A stretch of DNA of 25,243 nt from REBR01 sp033721915 (GCA_033721915.1 JAWWAC010000043.1:1-25243); one strand, 5' to 3'. Positions 14,892 through 23,490 are shown, numbered from the stretch's first letter. Notes: generated by a model not told the origin, from the letters alone. Made by a program: numbers and translations.

Positions 14892-17042
14892 ATGACAGCG
14901 ATTCACTACGACATAGACGGCAACAAGATCCTGACCCTGACCATTGACATGCCCGGTCAGTCAGCGAACACCATGAACAGCGAATTCCGCACCGCACTGA
15001 CGGACACCGTCAGCCGGGTCAAGGAAGACGCGGACAACATCAGCGGCATCATCATCGCCTCGGCCAAGAAAACCTTCTTCGCCGGCGGGGATCTCAAGGA
15101 GCTGGTCAGCGTCACACCGGATCAGGCGGAGGACTTCTTCAACCTGATCGTCCAGCTCAAGCAGCAGATGCGCACCCTGGAAACCCTGGGCAAGCCTGTT
15201 GTGGCCGCCATCAACGGCTCCGCACTGGGCGGTGGCTATGAGCTGTGCCTGGCCTGTCACCACCGCATCGCCATCGACGACAAGAACCTGAAAGTGGGCC
15301 TGCCGGAAGTCACACTGGGCCTGCTGCCCGGCGGTGGCGCCTGTGTGCGTCTGCCCCGCCTGCTGGGCCTGGAAAAATCCTTCCCCTACCTGATGGAAGG
15401 CAAGCAGATCCCCGCCGCCAAGGCCCTCAAGGAAGGCATGATCGACGAACTGGCGAAAGACCAGGACGAGATGATGGCCAAGGCCCGTGAATGGATACTG
15501 GCCCACCCCACCAGCAAGCAGCCCTGGGACCAGAAAGGCTTCAAGATCCCCGGCGGCGGCCCCCAGCATCCGGCCGTGGCCCAGCGCCTGGCCATTGCTC
15601 CGGCCATGCTCAAGAACAAGACCAAGGGCTGCTACCCGGCGCCTGAGGCCATCATGGCCGCCGCCGTGGAAGGCGCCCAGGTGGATGTGGACACCGCCGA
15701 CCGCATCGAGGCGCGCTACTTCACCCGCATCGTCTGTGGCCAGGTGTCCAAGAACATGATCGGCACCTTCTGGTTCGGCCTCAATGCCATCAAGGCCGGC
15801 AGCAGCCGGCCGGACGCCCCGGAAAAGTTCAAGGTGGGCAAGGTGGGCATTCTCGGCGCCGGCATGATGGGCGCGGGTATCGCCTACTCCAGCGTCACCC
15901 GTGGCCTGGACGTGGTGCTCAAGGACATCTCCACGGAAAACGCCGAAAAAGGCAAGAGCTACAGTGACAGGCTGCTGGCCAAGAAAGTCAGCCGTGGCCA
16001 GATGGACGAAGCGGCCAAGAGCGAGATCCTCGGCCGTCTCAAGGCCACCGCCGATGCCAACGACCTGGCCGGTTGCGACCTGATCATCGAAGCGGTGTTC
16101 GAGGACAGCGACCTGAAAGCCAAGGTCACCCAGGAGGCCGAGCCCAAGCTGGCCGAGGGGGGCGTCTTCGCCTCCAACACCTCCACCATCCCCATCACCC
16201 AGCTGGCACGGGCTTCCGCCAACCCGGAAAAGTTCATCGGCCTGCACTTCTTCTCCCCCGTGGACAAGATGCCCCTGGTGGAAATCGTCGTGGGGGAGAA
16301 AACCAGCGACGAGACATTGGCCAAGGCCTTTGACTACGTGCTGCAGATCGGCAAGACCCCCATCGTGGTCAACGACAGCCGTGGCTTTTTCACCTCCCGG
16401 GTGTTCGGCACCTTCGTCAACGAAGGCATCACCCTGCTGGGTGAAGGCTTCCACCCCGCCTCGGTGGAAAACGCCGCCCTTCTGGCCGGCATGCCCGTGG
16501 GCCCTCTGGCTATCTGCGACGAAGTGAGCCTGTCACTGACCACCCATATCCGCGACCAGTCCAAAAAGGATGTGGAGGCCGCCGGCGGCACCTGGCACCC
16601 CCACCCGGCCGAGGCGGTCATCGACGAGATGGTCACTGAGCACAACCGCAAGGGCAAGGCCGCCGGTGCCGGCTTCTACGAGTACCCGGAGGGCGGCAAG
16701 AAATACCTCTGGCCCAAGCTTATCGAGCGCTTTGTGGATCAGGACAAGGCGGTCAACGCGGACCTGACGCTGCTCAAGGAGCGCATGCTGTTTATCCAGT
16801 CCATCGAGACGGTGCGCTGCATGGAAGAGAAAGTGCTGCGCAGCGTGCGGGATGCCAACATCGGCAGCATCTTCGGCATCGGCTTTGCCGCCTGGAGCGG
16901 TGGCGCACTGCAGTACATCAACCAGTACGGCGTGCGTGAGTTCGTCAGCCGCGCCAACGAGCTGGCTGACAGCTACGGCGAGCGCTTCCGTGTGCCGGCC
17001 ATGCTCGAGGCCATGGCCGAGAAGGGAGAGACCTTCCAGTAG
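14892..17042 (+). CDS. Fused enoyl-CoA hydratase / 3-hydroxyacyl-CoA dehydrogenase (FadB/FadJ-like)
   Basis: This bifunctional enzyme hydrates trans-2-enoyl-CoA and oxidises the resulting L-3-hydroxyacyl-CoA with NAD+. The 716-residue product (E. coli FadJ 714) starts with a crotonase domain (1-190) with the two catalytic glutamates E117 (LGGGYELCL) and E139 (GLPEVTLGLLPGGG), followed by a linker and the NAD-binding motif GAGMMGAG (322-329), then the dehydrogenase catalytic pair H452 (GLHFFSPVDKMP) and E464. Two C-terminal dehydrogenase lobes finish the protein. These positions match FadB closely. The ATG at 14892 has GGGAG six bases upstream; the open frame extends 21 codons further into the thiolase gene, which I reject. 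It is the second and last gene of the operon, closed by the terminator at 17077. With the thiolase it likely forms the trifunctional complex. Confidence 0.93.
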   Translation: MTAIHYDIDGNKILTLTIDMPGQSANTMNSEFRTALTDTVSRVKEDADNISGIIIASAKKTFFAGGDLKELVSVTPDQAEDFFNLIVQLKQQMRTLETLGKPVVAAINGSALGGGYELCLACHHRIAIDDKNLKVGLPEVTLGLLPGGGACVRLPRLLGLEKSFPYLMEGKQIPAAKALKEGMIDELAKDQDEMMAKAREWILAHPTSKQPWDQKGFKIPGGGPQHPAVAQRLAIAPAMLKNKTKGCYPAPEAIMAAAVEGAQVDVDTADRIEARYFTRIVCGQVSKNMIGTFWFGLNAIKAGSSRPDAPEKFKVGKVGILGAGMMGAGIAYSSVTRGLDVVLKDISTENAEKGKSYSDRLLAKKVSRGQMDEAAKSEILGRLKATADANDLAGCDLIIEAVFEDSDLKAKVTQEAEPKLAEGGVFASNTSTIPITQLARASANPEKFIGLHFFSPVDKMPLVEIVVGEKTSDETLAKAFDYVLQIGKTPIVVNDSRGFFTSRVFGTFVNEGITLLGEGFHPASVENAALLAGMPVGPLAICDEVSLSLTTHIRDQSKKDVEAAGGTWHPHPAEAVIDEMVTEHNRKGKAAGAGFYEYPEGGKKYLWPKLIERFVDQDKAVNADLTLLKERMLFIQSIETVRCMEEKVLRSVRDANIGSIFGIGFAAWSGGALQYINQYGVREFVSRANELADSYGERFRVPAMLEAMAEKGETFQ

Positions 17043-17076
17043 CCGGTCACTCACCACGGCATTCAGTGCCAGTCTG

Positions 17077-17105
17077 CGGGGGCCCGATGGGCCCCCGTTT
17101 TTTTT
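17077..17105 (+). terminator. Strong intrinsic terminator of the beta-oxidation operon
   Basis: A perfect nine-base stem, CGGGGGCCC and GGGCCCCCG, with a GAT loop, is followed at once by eight T. It lies 35 bases after the stop codon of the hydratase/dehydrogenase gene. Confidence 0.95.
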
Positions 17106-17111
17106 GCCCTC

Positions 17112-17164
17112 AGCCCCGGGCCGGCCCGGATAATGGCGCCGGGAAACTGAACCCGGCCCGGGCT
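17112..17164. repeat. Imperfect inverted repeat after the operon terminator
   Basis: AGCCCCGGGCCGG (17112-17124) pairs with CCGGCCCGGGCT (17153-17164) apart from one extra C in the left arm, with 28 bases between. It lacks a T run and may be a chance product of the high GC content or a leader structure for prc. Confidence 0.35.
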
Positions 17165-17250
17165 GTCTCATAGCCGGAACGCCTGACAGCCCCTGCGATC
17201 AGGGCCAAAGCGCCGGAATGCGCCATGACAATGCGTTAACCCGGTAGCAG

Positions 17251-17273
17251 TTGACAGGCACCTTGCCTACAAT
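17251..17273 (+). promoter_or_regulatory. Promoter-like elements upstream of prc
   Basis: A consensus -35 TTGACA (17251-17256) and a good -10 TACAAT (17268-17273) lie only 11 bases apart, too close to work together. An inverted repeat AGGCA-CCT-TGCCT fills the gap. The -10 at 17 bases spacing would see TAGCAG as -35. The start would be about 45 bases before the ATG. Confidence 0.4.
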
Positions 17274-17323
17274 GAGACGGTGGTGAATTTCCACCAGACT
17301 ACTTTTCAACCGGAACCCAAATC

Positions 17324-19489
17324 ATGCCAGCTGAGCAAAACGCGCCCATGTTCCCGATTTTCCGAGTGGCCCTGACCGGACTGCTGTGCCTGATGCTGAT
17401 CAGCCCCCTGGCCGTTCTGGCCGAGACTGAATCAGAGCGCGCCGTCTACCGGGCGGTGGAGCCCACGCCGGACCAGGCCAGGGCCACACTGATGATCGGG
17501 CGCCAGTTGCAGCACACCCACTTCCGCGACCAGAAAGTGGATGAGGAGCTGGCGGGCCGGGTTCTGGACGCCTATATCGACTCACTGGACGACCAGCGCC
17601 TCTATCTGCTGCAGTCCGACGTGGACCACTTCAACACCGTACGCGGCGCCATGGACAGGGCACTGCGCAATGCCCGGCTCGGCCCGGCCTTTCGCATCTA
17701 CAACCATGTCCAGGCCCGCACCATAGAGCGCCTTGAGTATGCCCTCGAGGTGCTGGATGAAGACTACAACGAGCTGGACTTCGACACCGACGAGGAATAC
17801 CGCATCGACCGCAGCGATGCGGACTGGGCCGGGTCCCGTGAAGAGCTGGACCGGCTCTGGCGGCAACGCATCAAGAACGCCATCCTGGACATGCGCCTTG
17901 ATGGCCAGTCCGATGAAGACATCCGGGAGTCCCTCACGAAACGCTACCAGAGCCGTCTCAACCGCACGCTCCAGTCCCGCAGCGAAGACGCCTTCCAGGC
18001 CTGGATGAACGCCTACACCACCCTCTGGGACCCCCATACCCAGTACCTTTCGCCCCGTGTCTCCGAGAACTTCGACATCAACATGAGTCTCTCACTGGAG
18101 GGCATCGGCGCCGTACTCCAGAGCGACAATGAGTACACCAAGGTCTCCCGTGTTGTGCCCGGCGGCCCGGCCTCCAAGCAGGGCCAGCTGCAGAGCAACG
18201 ACCGCATCGTGGGGGTGGCCCAGGGGGAAGACGGCGACATGGAAAATGTCATCGGCATGCGCCTTGACGAGGTGGTGGACAGAATCCGCGGCCCCAAGGA
18301 ATCCAAGGTGCGCCTGGAGGTCATCCCCGCGGGAGCCGCCAGCGAGGTGAACACCCGCGAGATCGTAATTGTGCGGGATGAGGTCAAGCTGGAAGAACAG
18401 GCTGCCCAGAAGCACATGCTGGAGCTGGAGCGGGAAGACAGCCCGTACAACGTGGGGGTCATTCAGCTGCCCACCTTCTATGCCGACATGAAAGCGGCCC
18501 AGGCGGGTGACAGCGATTACAAGAGCACCACCCGGGATGTGCGCAATCTGATTGAAGAGATGAAAAGCGATGGCATGGAAGCCCTGGTGATTGACCTGCG
18601 CAACAACGGCGGCGGTGCCCTGATGGAGGCCAACTCACTGGTGGGGCTGTTTGTGGAATCCGGCCCCACGGTTCAGGTCCGCGCCCCCGACGGCCGTGTC
18701 CAGGTGTACCAGGACCAGGACAACAGCGTCGCCTGGGACGGGCCCATTGTGGTGCTGGTGAACCGTCTGAGCGCCTCCGCCTCGGAGATATTCGCCGGCG
18801 CCATGCAGGATTACGGACGGGCACTGATCATGGGCTCACAGACTTTCGGCAAGGGCACCGTCCAGGGCATCCGCAGCCTCAACCATGGCCAGCTGAAAAT
18901 CACCCAGTCCAAGTTCTACCGCATCACCGGTGACAGCATGCAGCACCGGGGTGTGGTGCCGGATATCAAAATTCCCGGCCGCATCGGCAAGGACGAAGTG
19001 GGGGAAGACTCACTGGACAACGCCCTGGGATGGGACCAGATCGACCCGGTGGAGCACACCGTTTACTACGATTTCGACCAGCTGCTGGAAAAAGTCCGGC
19101 CCATGCACAAAAAGCGCTTCCAGTCTCACCCGGAGTACGAGCTGATGATGCGCGAAATCGAGCTGCTGGAAGAGCAACGCAACCGCAGCCAGGTCAGCCT
19201 GAATGCCGACAAGCGCCGTGCGGAGAAGGAAGCGTTCCAGAGCCAGCGGCTGTCACTGGCCAACCAGCGTCGTGAGCTGAATGGCAAGGAACCCTTTGAG
19301 GACTGGCAGGCCTATGAGGAGGACGCCGAAAACCGCCTCATGCAGCGTGCCAGCCGCCAGGAACAGGAGCCGGACTTTATTGTGGAGGAAAGCGGCCATA
19401 TCCTGGCGGACATTCTGGCTTTGCACGAGGACTTTGCGTCCATACACAACAATGACGCCAACCAGCGCGCGGCCATGAGTACAGAATGA
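17324..19489 (+). CDS. prc: Tail-specific periplasmic protease (carboxy-terminal processing protease)
   Basis: Prc degrades proteins with nonpolar C-termini in the periplasm and trims FtsI and peptidoglycan hydrolases such as MepS. The 721-residue product has a signal peptide (hydrophobic 14-30, cleavage likely after ALAVLA near 33), an N-terminal helical domain, a PDZ domain (about 250-340, with LSLEGIGAVLQ and PGGPASKQGQL) and the peptidase core with the Ser-Lys dyad S485 (RLSASASEIF) and K510 (TFGKGTVQG), 25 residues apart as in E. coli (S452/K477). The conserved LRNNGGG block (426-431) precedes it. The long C-terminal helical region is also E. coli-like. The ATG at 17324 has a weak GGAA site; an ATG at codon 9 is an alternative. 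The helix-turn-helix gene follows 44 bases later with no terminator between, so the two may share an mRNA. Confidence 0.95.
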   Translation: MPAEQNAPMFPIFRVALTGLLCLMLISPLAVLAETESERAVYRAVEPTPDQARATLMIGRQLQHTHFRDQKVDEELAGRVLDAYIDSLDDQRLYLLQSDVDHFNTVRGAMDRALRNARLGPAFRIYNHVQARTIERLEYALEVLDEDYNELDFDTDEEYRIDRSDADWAGSREELDRLWRQRIKNAILDMRLDGQSDEDIRESLTKRYQSRLNRTLQSRSEDAFQAWMNAYTTLWDPHTQYLSPRVSENFDINMSLSLEGIGAVLQSDNEYTKVSRVVPGGPASKQGQLQSNDRIVGVAQGEDGDMENVIGMRLDEVVDRIRGPKESKVRLEVIPAGAASEVNTREIVIVRDEVKLEEQAAQKHMLELEREDSPYNVGVIQLPTFYADMKAAQAGDSDYKSTTRDVRNLIEEMKSDGMEALVIDLRNNGGGALMEANSLVGLFVESGPTVQVRAPDGRVQVYQDQDNSVAWDGPIVVLVNRLSASASEIFAGAMQDYGRALIMGSQTFGKGTVQGIRSLNHGQLKITQSKFYRITGDSMQHRGVVPDIKIPGRIGKDEVGEDSLDNALGWDQIDPVEHTVYYDFDQLLEKVRPMHKKRFQSHPEYELMMREIELLEEQRNRSQVSLNADKRRAEKEAFQSQRLSLANQRRELNGKEPFEDWQAYEEDAENRLMQRASRQEQEPDFIVEESGHILADILALHEDFASIHNNDANQRAAMSTE

Positions 19490-19533
19490 TGTACCGGGCC
19501 CGTTAAGGCACCTCAGACAGGAGTCACCGCTTA

Positions 19534-20547
19534 ATGGCCACTGATGACGAGAAATCCAGGGCACTGGAGTTGCTGCTGAAAGACTCGCTCCATGCACTGG
19601 AATCCCTGGAAAACTTTCAGCAACTGGAAGACGACAGCGAATCCGCCCCCCCCAGTGAGCCGGACAGCGACACCTCCGAAACCGAACAGCCCGACAGCGT
19701 GGGCCGTCGCAAAAAACGCCGTGACAGGCCACTGAAGGCGGATGACAAACCCGGCAACGACGACGGCATCACGCCCACGGTGCCCGCCTCGGCAGAAGAC
19801 GAACAGTCCCTGTTCAACCGCCTCAGTGGCTACACCAGCACCGCCTACCGCCTGGCAAGACGCACCACGGGCACCTCCTTCAAGGTCGGACGGGCACTGA
19901 TCGGCAGCCAGGACCAGCTGCGCATGATGCTCGCCGCCGGGGAATCACTGCGCGACCTGCGTGAGGTGGCGGGCATGACCGTCAGCGACCTCAGCGACGC
20001 CCTCAACATCCGCGACAAGAGCCTTCTGGAGGCGGTGGAGGACGGCACCGCCACCCTCTCCTTCGAGCTGATACTGCGCCTGGCCGCCGTTCTGGCCCGC
20101 AATGACCCACTGCCCTTTATCCTCAAATACACCCGCACCTACAGCCCCGACACCTGGCGGGTGCTGAGTGACTGGGGTGTGGGCCGTCTGCCACTGCAGT
20201 TCGAGCGGGAGCGGGAATTCATCAACATCTACCGCCGCCACGACGAGGCCCGCCACCTCTCGGACGAGGGCTTCAAGCGGGTGCTGGAGTTCACCCGGCA
20301 GTCCTTCGAGATGTCACTGCACTTTGCGGCGGAACAGGAAAAACTCCTCAATCAGGCACTGGACGACCTGGAGGCGGAGCAGAAGGCCGCCGAAGAGGAA
20401 GGCCGCAAGCCCAAGACCCCCCGTCGCCGGAAACGGCCCAGACCCCCGGGTGAAGAGCGCGACGCCAGCAACGGCAAGGCCAGACAAAAAACCAGCGGCA
20501 AGCCCCGCAAGACGTCCCGCAGAAGCTTACGGGACAAAAAGAAATAG
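19534..20547 (+). CDS. Helix-turn-helix (XRE-like) protein with acidic N- and basic C-terminal tails
   Basis: The 337-residue product carries one recognisable domain, an XRE/Cro-like helix-turn-helix at about 137-190 (LRDLREVAGMTVSDLSDAL and the following NIRDKSLLEAVEDG block). In front is a strongly acidic, serine- and glutamate-rich segment (30-56) and a short basic patch (GRRKKRRDR, 57-65); the last 60 residues are lysine- and arginine-rich (KTPRRRKRPRPPG, then SGKPRKTSRRSLRDKKK), so DNA, RNA or membrane binding is likely. The ATG has AGGAG ten bases upstream. It follows prc with no terminator between. I recognise related proteins only as hypothetical helix-turn-helix proteins in marine gammaproteobacteria; no target or ligand is known to me. 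Confidence 0.85.
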   Translation: MATDDEKSRALELLLKDSLHALESLENFQQLEDDSESAPPSEPDSDTSETEQPDSVGRRKKRRDRPLKADDKPGNDDGITPTVPASAEDEQSLFNRLSGYTSTAYRLARRTTGTSFKVGRALIGSQDQLRMMLAAGESLRDLREVAGMTVSDLSDALNIRDKSLLEAVEDGTATLSFELILRLAAVLARNDPLPFILKYTRTYSPDTWRVLSDWGVGRLPLQFEREREFINIYRRHDEARHLSDEGFKRVLEFTRQSFEMSLHFAAEQEKLLNQALDDLEAEQKAAEEEGRKPKTPRRRKRPRPPGEERDASNGKARQKTSGKPRKTSRRSLRDKKK

Positions 20548-20569
20548 CCCCTTCACGCCCTGCTCATTG

Positions 20570-20591
20570 AGGCCACCGGCAGGGGTGGCCT
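20570..20591 (+). other. Hairpin after the helix-turn-helix gene
   Basis: AGGCCACC (20570-20577) and GGTGGCCT (20584-20591) form a perfect eight-base stem with a six-base loop 22 bases after the stop codon. No T run follows, so it may mark mRNA 3' ends processed by nucleases rather than an intrinsic terminator. Confidence 0.45.
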
Positions 20592-20699
20592 GATGGCCGG
20601 CCAACAGGACGAGCCCCTGAAATCCCCAGGCGCACACCATACCCCCCCACCCGCACAACTGCGCACCGTCCCTGACTCCGGTATCCTGTACCGCAGACA

Positions 20700-20717
20700 G
20701 GTGACAGGCCTGTCACC
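20700..20717. promoter_or_regulatory. Perfect 18-base palindrome in front of the ClC gene
   Basis: GGTGACAGGCCTGTCACC is its own reverse complement over 18 bases and ends 21 bases before the ATG at 20739. It could be an operator for a dimeric repressor, or in RNA a seven-base stem with a GGCC loop next to the ribosome site. I know no regulator with this exact consensus. Confidence 0.5.
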
Positions 20718-20738
20718 ACATACTGACAGAGGCTTCGA

Positions 20739-22481
20739 ATGGGCGTCACCCGGTCAAGAATCTGGAAACAGTCCCGTCATATGCTGGGTCAGATCACCCG
20801 CATCGCCAGCCTGGGCATACTGGTTGGCCTGAGCAGTGCCATACTGGCCAATGCCTTTGTGGCCTGTATCGTCTGGCTGAACGATGTCCTGCGGATCTCC
20901 CCCCAAAGCCGTTCCGGGATGGAGGGCGGCCCGGGTTGGCTGATGCTGGCCACCGTGCTGGTCCCTGCGATGGGGGGGCTCATGGTGGGGCTTCTGCACC
21001 GGTGTATCCGTGAGGGGCGCTCCCATGGACCGGCGGAGGTCATTGCCGCCGTCCAGAGCCGCCAGGGGCAGTTACCCCAGCGGACGGCCATACTCTCGGG
21101 CCTGTCCAGCCTGCTGTCGCTGGGCAGCGGCGCCTCGGTGGGCCAGTACGGGCCGCTGGTGCACATCGGCGGCGCCATTGGCTCCTTCTGGTCCCGCCGC
21201 TTCCACATGGATGTCTCCATGGGCAACATGGCCATTGCCTGCGGCGCCGCCGCTGCCATATCCACGGTTTTCTACGCCCCCATTGCCGGCATCCTGTTTG
21301 CCCAGGAAGTGATTCTGCGTCACTTTTCACTGCGCGCCTTTGCGCCGATTTCTGTGGCCTCCATCGTGGGTTATGTGGCGGCCAGCACCGTGCTTCCCCA
21401 GCCGCCACTGTTCCGGATTGAAGTGGCCGAGGTGCTGCACGTCTGGGAGTACGGTTTTTTCCTGCTGCTGGGGGTCACCAGCGCGGCCGTGGCCGTGCTG
21501 TACATGAGCGCCATACTGGGCATGAGCCGCTGGGCCGTCAGAATCCCTCTCCCCGGGGCCTGCAAACCCATGGTGGCGGGGGCGGTACTGGGCCTGGCCG
21601 CCCTCTGGGTACCGGAGATTCTGGGCATTGGCACCGAGACACTGCGGTTGTCCATTGATGGGGCCTATGGCTCCTGGCAGCTGATGCTGATACTGGTCCT
21701 GAAACTGCTGGCCACCGCCTGGTGTCTGGGCATGGGGTTTTCCGGAGGTGTGTTTACCCCGGCACTGGTGGTGGGCAGTCTGTTTGGCGCCCTGTTCGGC
21801 ACGGCACTGGGGCTGGTGTTCGGTGACAGCCTCTCGGCGCTGGCCGTGTACACCGTGTGCGGCATGGTGGCCGTCACCGCGCCGGTGATCGGGGCGCCAC
21901 TGACCACCGTGGTCATTGTCTTCGAGATGACCGGCAACTACGACCTGACCATTGCCGCACTGGCCAGCGTGGCACTGGCCAACCTGGTGGCCTCACGTCT
22001 GTTCAGCCGCTCCCTCTTTGACCGGCAGCTGAAAGAGCGGGGGCTGGACCTGTCCGGTGGGCGCGGCAAGGCATTGCTGACACTCAACACCATCGCCCCC
22101 CTGGTCAGTGACCGTTATGTGAGCCTGTCGGAAGATATCCCTGTGCAGGACGCCATCCGGGCCATTAGCCACGCCCATTCTGCCAGTGCCTACCTGGTGA
22201 ATGCGGACGGTCAGTACAGGGGCACCGTGCAATTGCCGGAGCTGATGGACCGCGACCCGGACCAGCCCGCCAGACAATGGCGGCTCCATCCGGAGACCAG
22301 CCTGCCACTGGACACCAGTATCTGGCATGCCATGGAGTGCCTGCGGGACTTTGCCGGGGAAAGCGTCCCTGTGGTGGACCGGGACAACCGGCTGGTGGGC
22401 ACCGTCTTCGAATCGGACCTGATCCGCACCTACCTGGACATACTGGCCAGTATGCGACGGGAGGAATACGCCGCCCGTTAA
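20739..22481 (+). CDS. ClC-family chloride channel/transporter with C-terminal CBS domains
   Basis: The 580-residue integral membrane protein has the ClC fold: two related halves, the motif GSGASVGQYGP (129-139), the APIAGILFAQE block (180-190), GFSGGVFTPA (333-342) and EMTGNYDLTI (396-405) with the anion-coordinating Y401. Two CBS domains follow (about 455-575), which in other ClCs sense nucleotides. The gating glutamate of E. coli ClC-ec1 (E148, in GREGP) is replaced by Y137, and the internal proton glutamate E203 by V191; H96 stands at the S107 position, as in many CBS-bearing bacterial ClCs. These changes point to a chloride channel or uncoupled transporter rather than a Cl-/H+ exchanger, which is an inference. 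The ATG has GAGG at good distance and a palindrome upstream. It is monocistronic and convergent with the DUF2248 gene. Confidence 0.92.
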   Translation: MGVTRSRIWKQSRHMLGQITRIASLGILVGLSSAILANAFVACIVWLNDVLRISPQSRSGMEGGPGWLMLATVLVPAMGGLMVGLLHRCIREGRSHGPAEVIAAVQSRQGQLPQRTAILSGLSSLLSLGSGASVGQYGPLVHIGGAIGSFWSRRFHMDVSMGNMAIACGAAAAISTVFYAPIAGILFAQEVILRHFSLRAFAPISVASIVGYVAASTVLPQPPLFRIEVAEVLHVWEYGFFLLLGVTSAAVAVLYMSAILGMSRWAVRIPLPGACKPMVAGAVLGLAALWVPEILGIGTETLRLSIDGAYGSWQLMLILVLKLLATAWCLGMGFSGGVFTPALVVGSLFGALFGTALGLVFGDSLSALAVYTVCGMVAVTAPVIGAPLTTVVIVFEMTGNYDLTIAALASVALANLVASRLFSRSLFDRQLKERGLDLSGGRGKALLTLNTIAPLVSDRYVSLSEDIPVQDAIRAISHAHSASAYLVNADGQYRGTVQLPELMDRDPDQPARQWRLHPETSLPLDTSIWHAMECLRDFAGESVPVVDRDNRLVGTVFESDLIRTYLDILASMRREEYAAR

Positions 22482-22524
22482 CGCCATGGCTCAGCACCGG
22501 GAACGGATACGCCCCTCAGGGCCA

Positions 22525-23490
22525 TCAAAGCCCCTGGGCACCCCGGCGCAGCCAGCCATGGACAAAGGCCAGTTTCCTGCGGGCCATGTCCGACAGCACG
22601 AAGGGGTAAAGATCCGACAGCCCCATGGAGCGGTTGACGTGATTGACCCCCATGGTGAGATTGGCCGCCACATGGATCAGACGATCCGCGTCCGGCTCGG
22701 CGTAGGGGTCCCAGTTGGGACCGGGCACCTGCGGTGAGGACAGGCCCGAGGCCACGAAGCTGTCGGCAATATCCGTCAGGTGCAGCAGGTGGGCCGCGGT
22801 TTCCGCCCAGTCCTCGTGGGGGTGGGCGGAGGCGTAGGTGGTCAGGAAACGCAGTGTCCAGTCCGGAGGCGGCCCCTGGGTGTAGTGGTGCTGAAGCGCG
22901 GCCGGGTAATCCGCCCGCTCGTCACCAAACATGTCTCTGAAGGCCTCCAGAAAATCCTCACGCAGGCTCAGCCGCCACCACAGCATATGGGCAATCTCAT
23001 GGCGCATATGGCCGATCATGGTGCGGTAGGGCTCTTCCAGTGCCTCGCGGCGGGTGATGCTCAGCACCGGGTCCGCCTCCGCCACACTGATGGTCACCAC
23101 GCCACCCACATGCCCCATGGGCACCGGCGTATGGCCCTCCGCCAGCATGTGAAACACCGGCGGTGCGCCGGGGTCCTCCGGCCGGAACCAGTGCCAGCGG
23201 CCCAGGTTGTCGATCACCCAGCGCTTGGCCGCCTCGGTATGGGCCCAGTTATCCATGGCATTGGGTATGGAGGGGTCCGGTGCCAAAGCCGTCATGGAAC
23301 AGGAACGGCAGAAGGCGCCCTGCTCCGGGGCAATCCAGTTACAGCCAATCACCTCCCGGTTGACGCAGAATGGCGGCATGGGCAGAAAGGCCCTGGCCTG
23401 TGGGTCGTAGGCGACAGGGGTACCATCGGCGGTGGCCAGATTGTCGAACCAGAGAGTCCCTGAACCAACAGGGTTTGAGAAGACGCGCAT
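22525..23490 (-). CDS. Putative zinc-binding metallopeptidase (DUF2248 family)
   Basis: The 321-residue product has the DUF2248 layout: a short N-terminal zinc-ribbon region, a Cys cluster (C42, C50, C61, C64, ending GAFCRSC), and the zinc-peptidase motif HEIAH (164-168) within GHMRHEIAHMLWW, followed by the FGDERADYPAALQHHY and ASAHPHEDWAETAAHLLH blocks. The substrate of the family is unknown. In the relatives I remember, the first 30 residues hold a CxxC...CxxC ribbon (pattern MxxFxCxxCG); here the sequence MRVFSNPVGSGTLWFDNLAT keeps the surrounding residues but has no cysteine, so this metal site appears lost. The ATG at 23490 has GGAG six bases upstream. No signal peptide is visible. It lies alone between the ClC gene (convergent) and mtnA (same strand, 233 bases upstream). 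Confidence 0.85.
   Translation of the reverse strand: MRVFSNPVGSGTLWFDNLATADGTPVAYDPQARAFLPMPPFCVNREVIGCNWIAPEQGAFCRSCSMTALAPDPSIPNAMDNWAHTEAAKRWVIDNLGRWHWFRPEDPGAPPVFHMLAEGHTPVPMGHVGGVVTISVAEADPVLSITRREALEEPYRTMIGHMRHEIAHMLWWRLSLREDFLEAFRDMFGDERADYPAALQHHYTQGPPPDWTLRFLTTYASAHPHEDWAETAAHLLHLTDIADSFVASGLSSPQVPGPNWDPYAEPDADRLIHVAANLTMGVNHVNRSMGLSDLYPFVLSDMARRKLAFVHGWLRRGAQGL

Noticed and set aside
13946..14893. A 315-codon minus-strand frame opposite the thiolase.
   Set aside because: No ribosome site or domain; composition typical of antisense shadows.
14961..16454. A 497-codon open frame on the minus strand opposite the fused hydratase/dehydrogenase gene.
   Set aside because: Same cause; the sense gene has all catalytic residues in the right place and a ribosome site.
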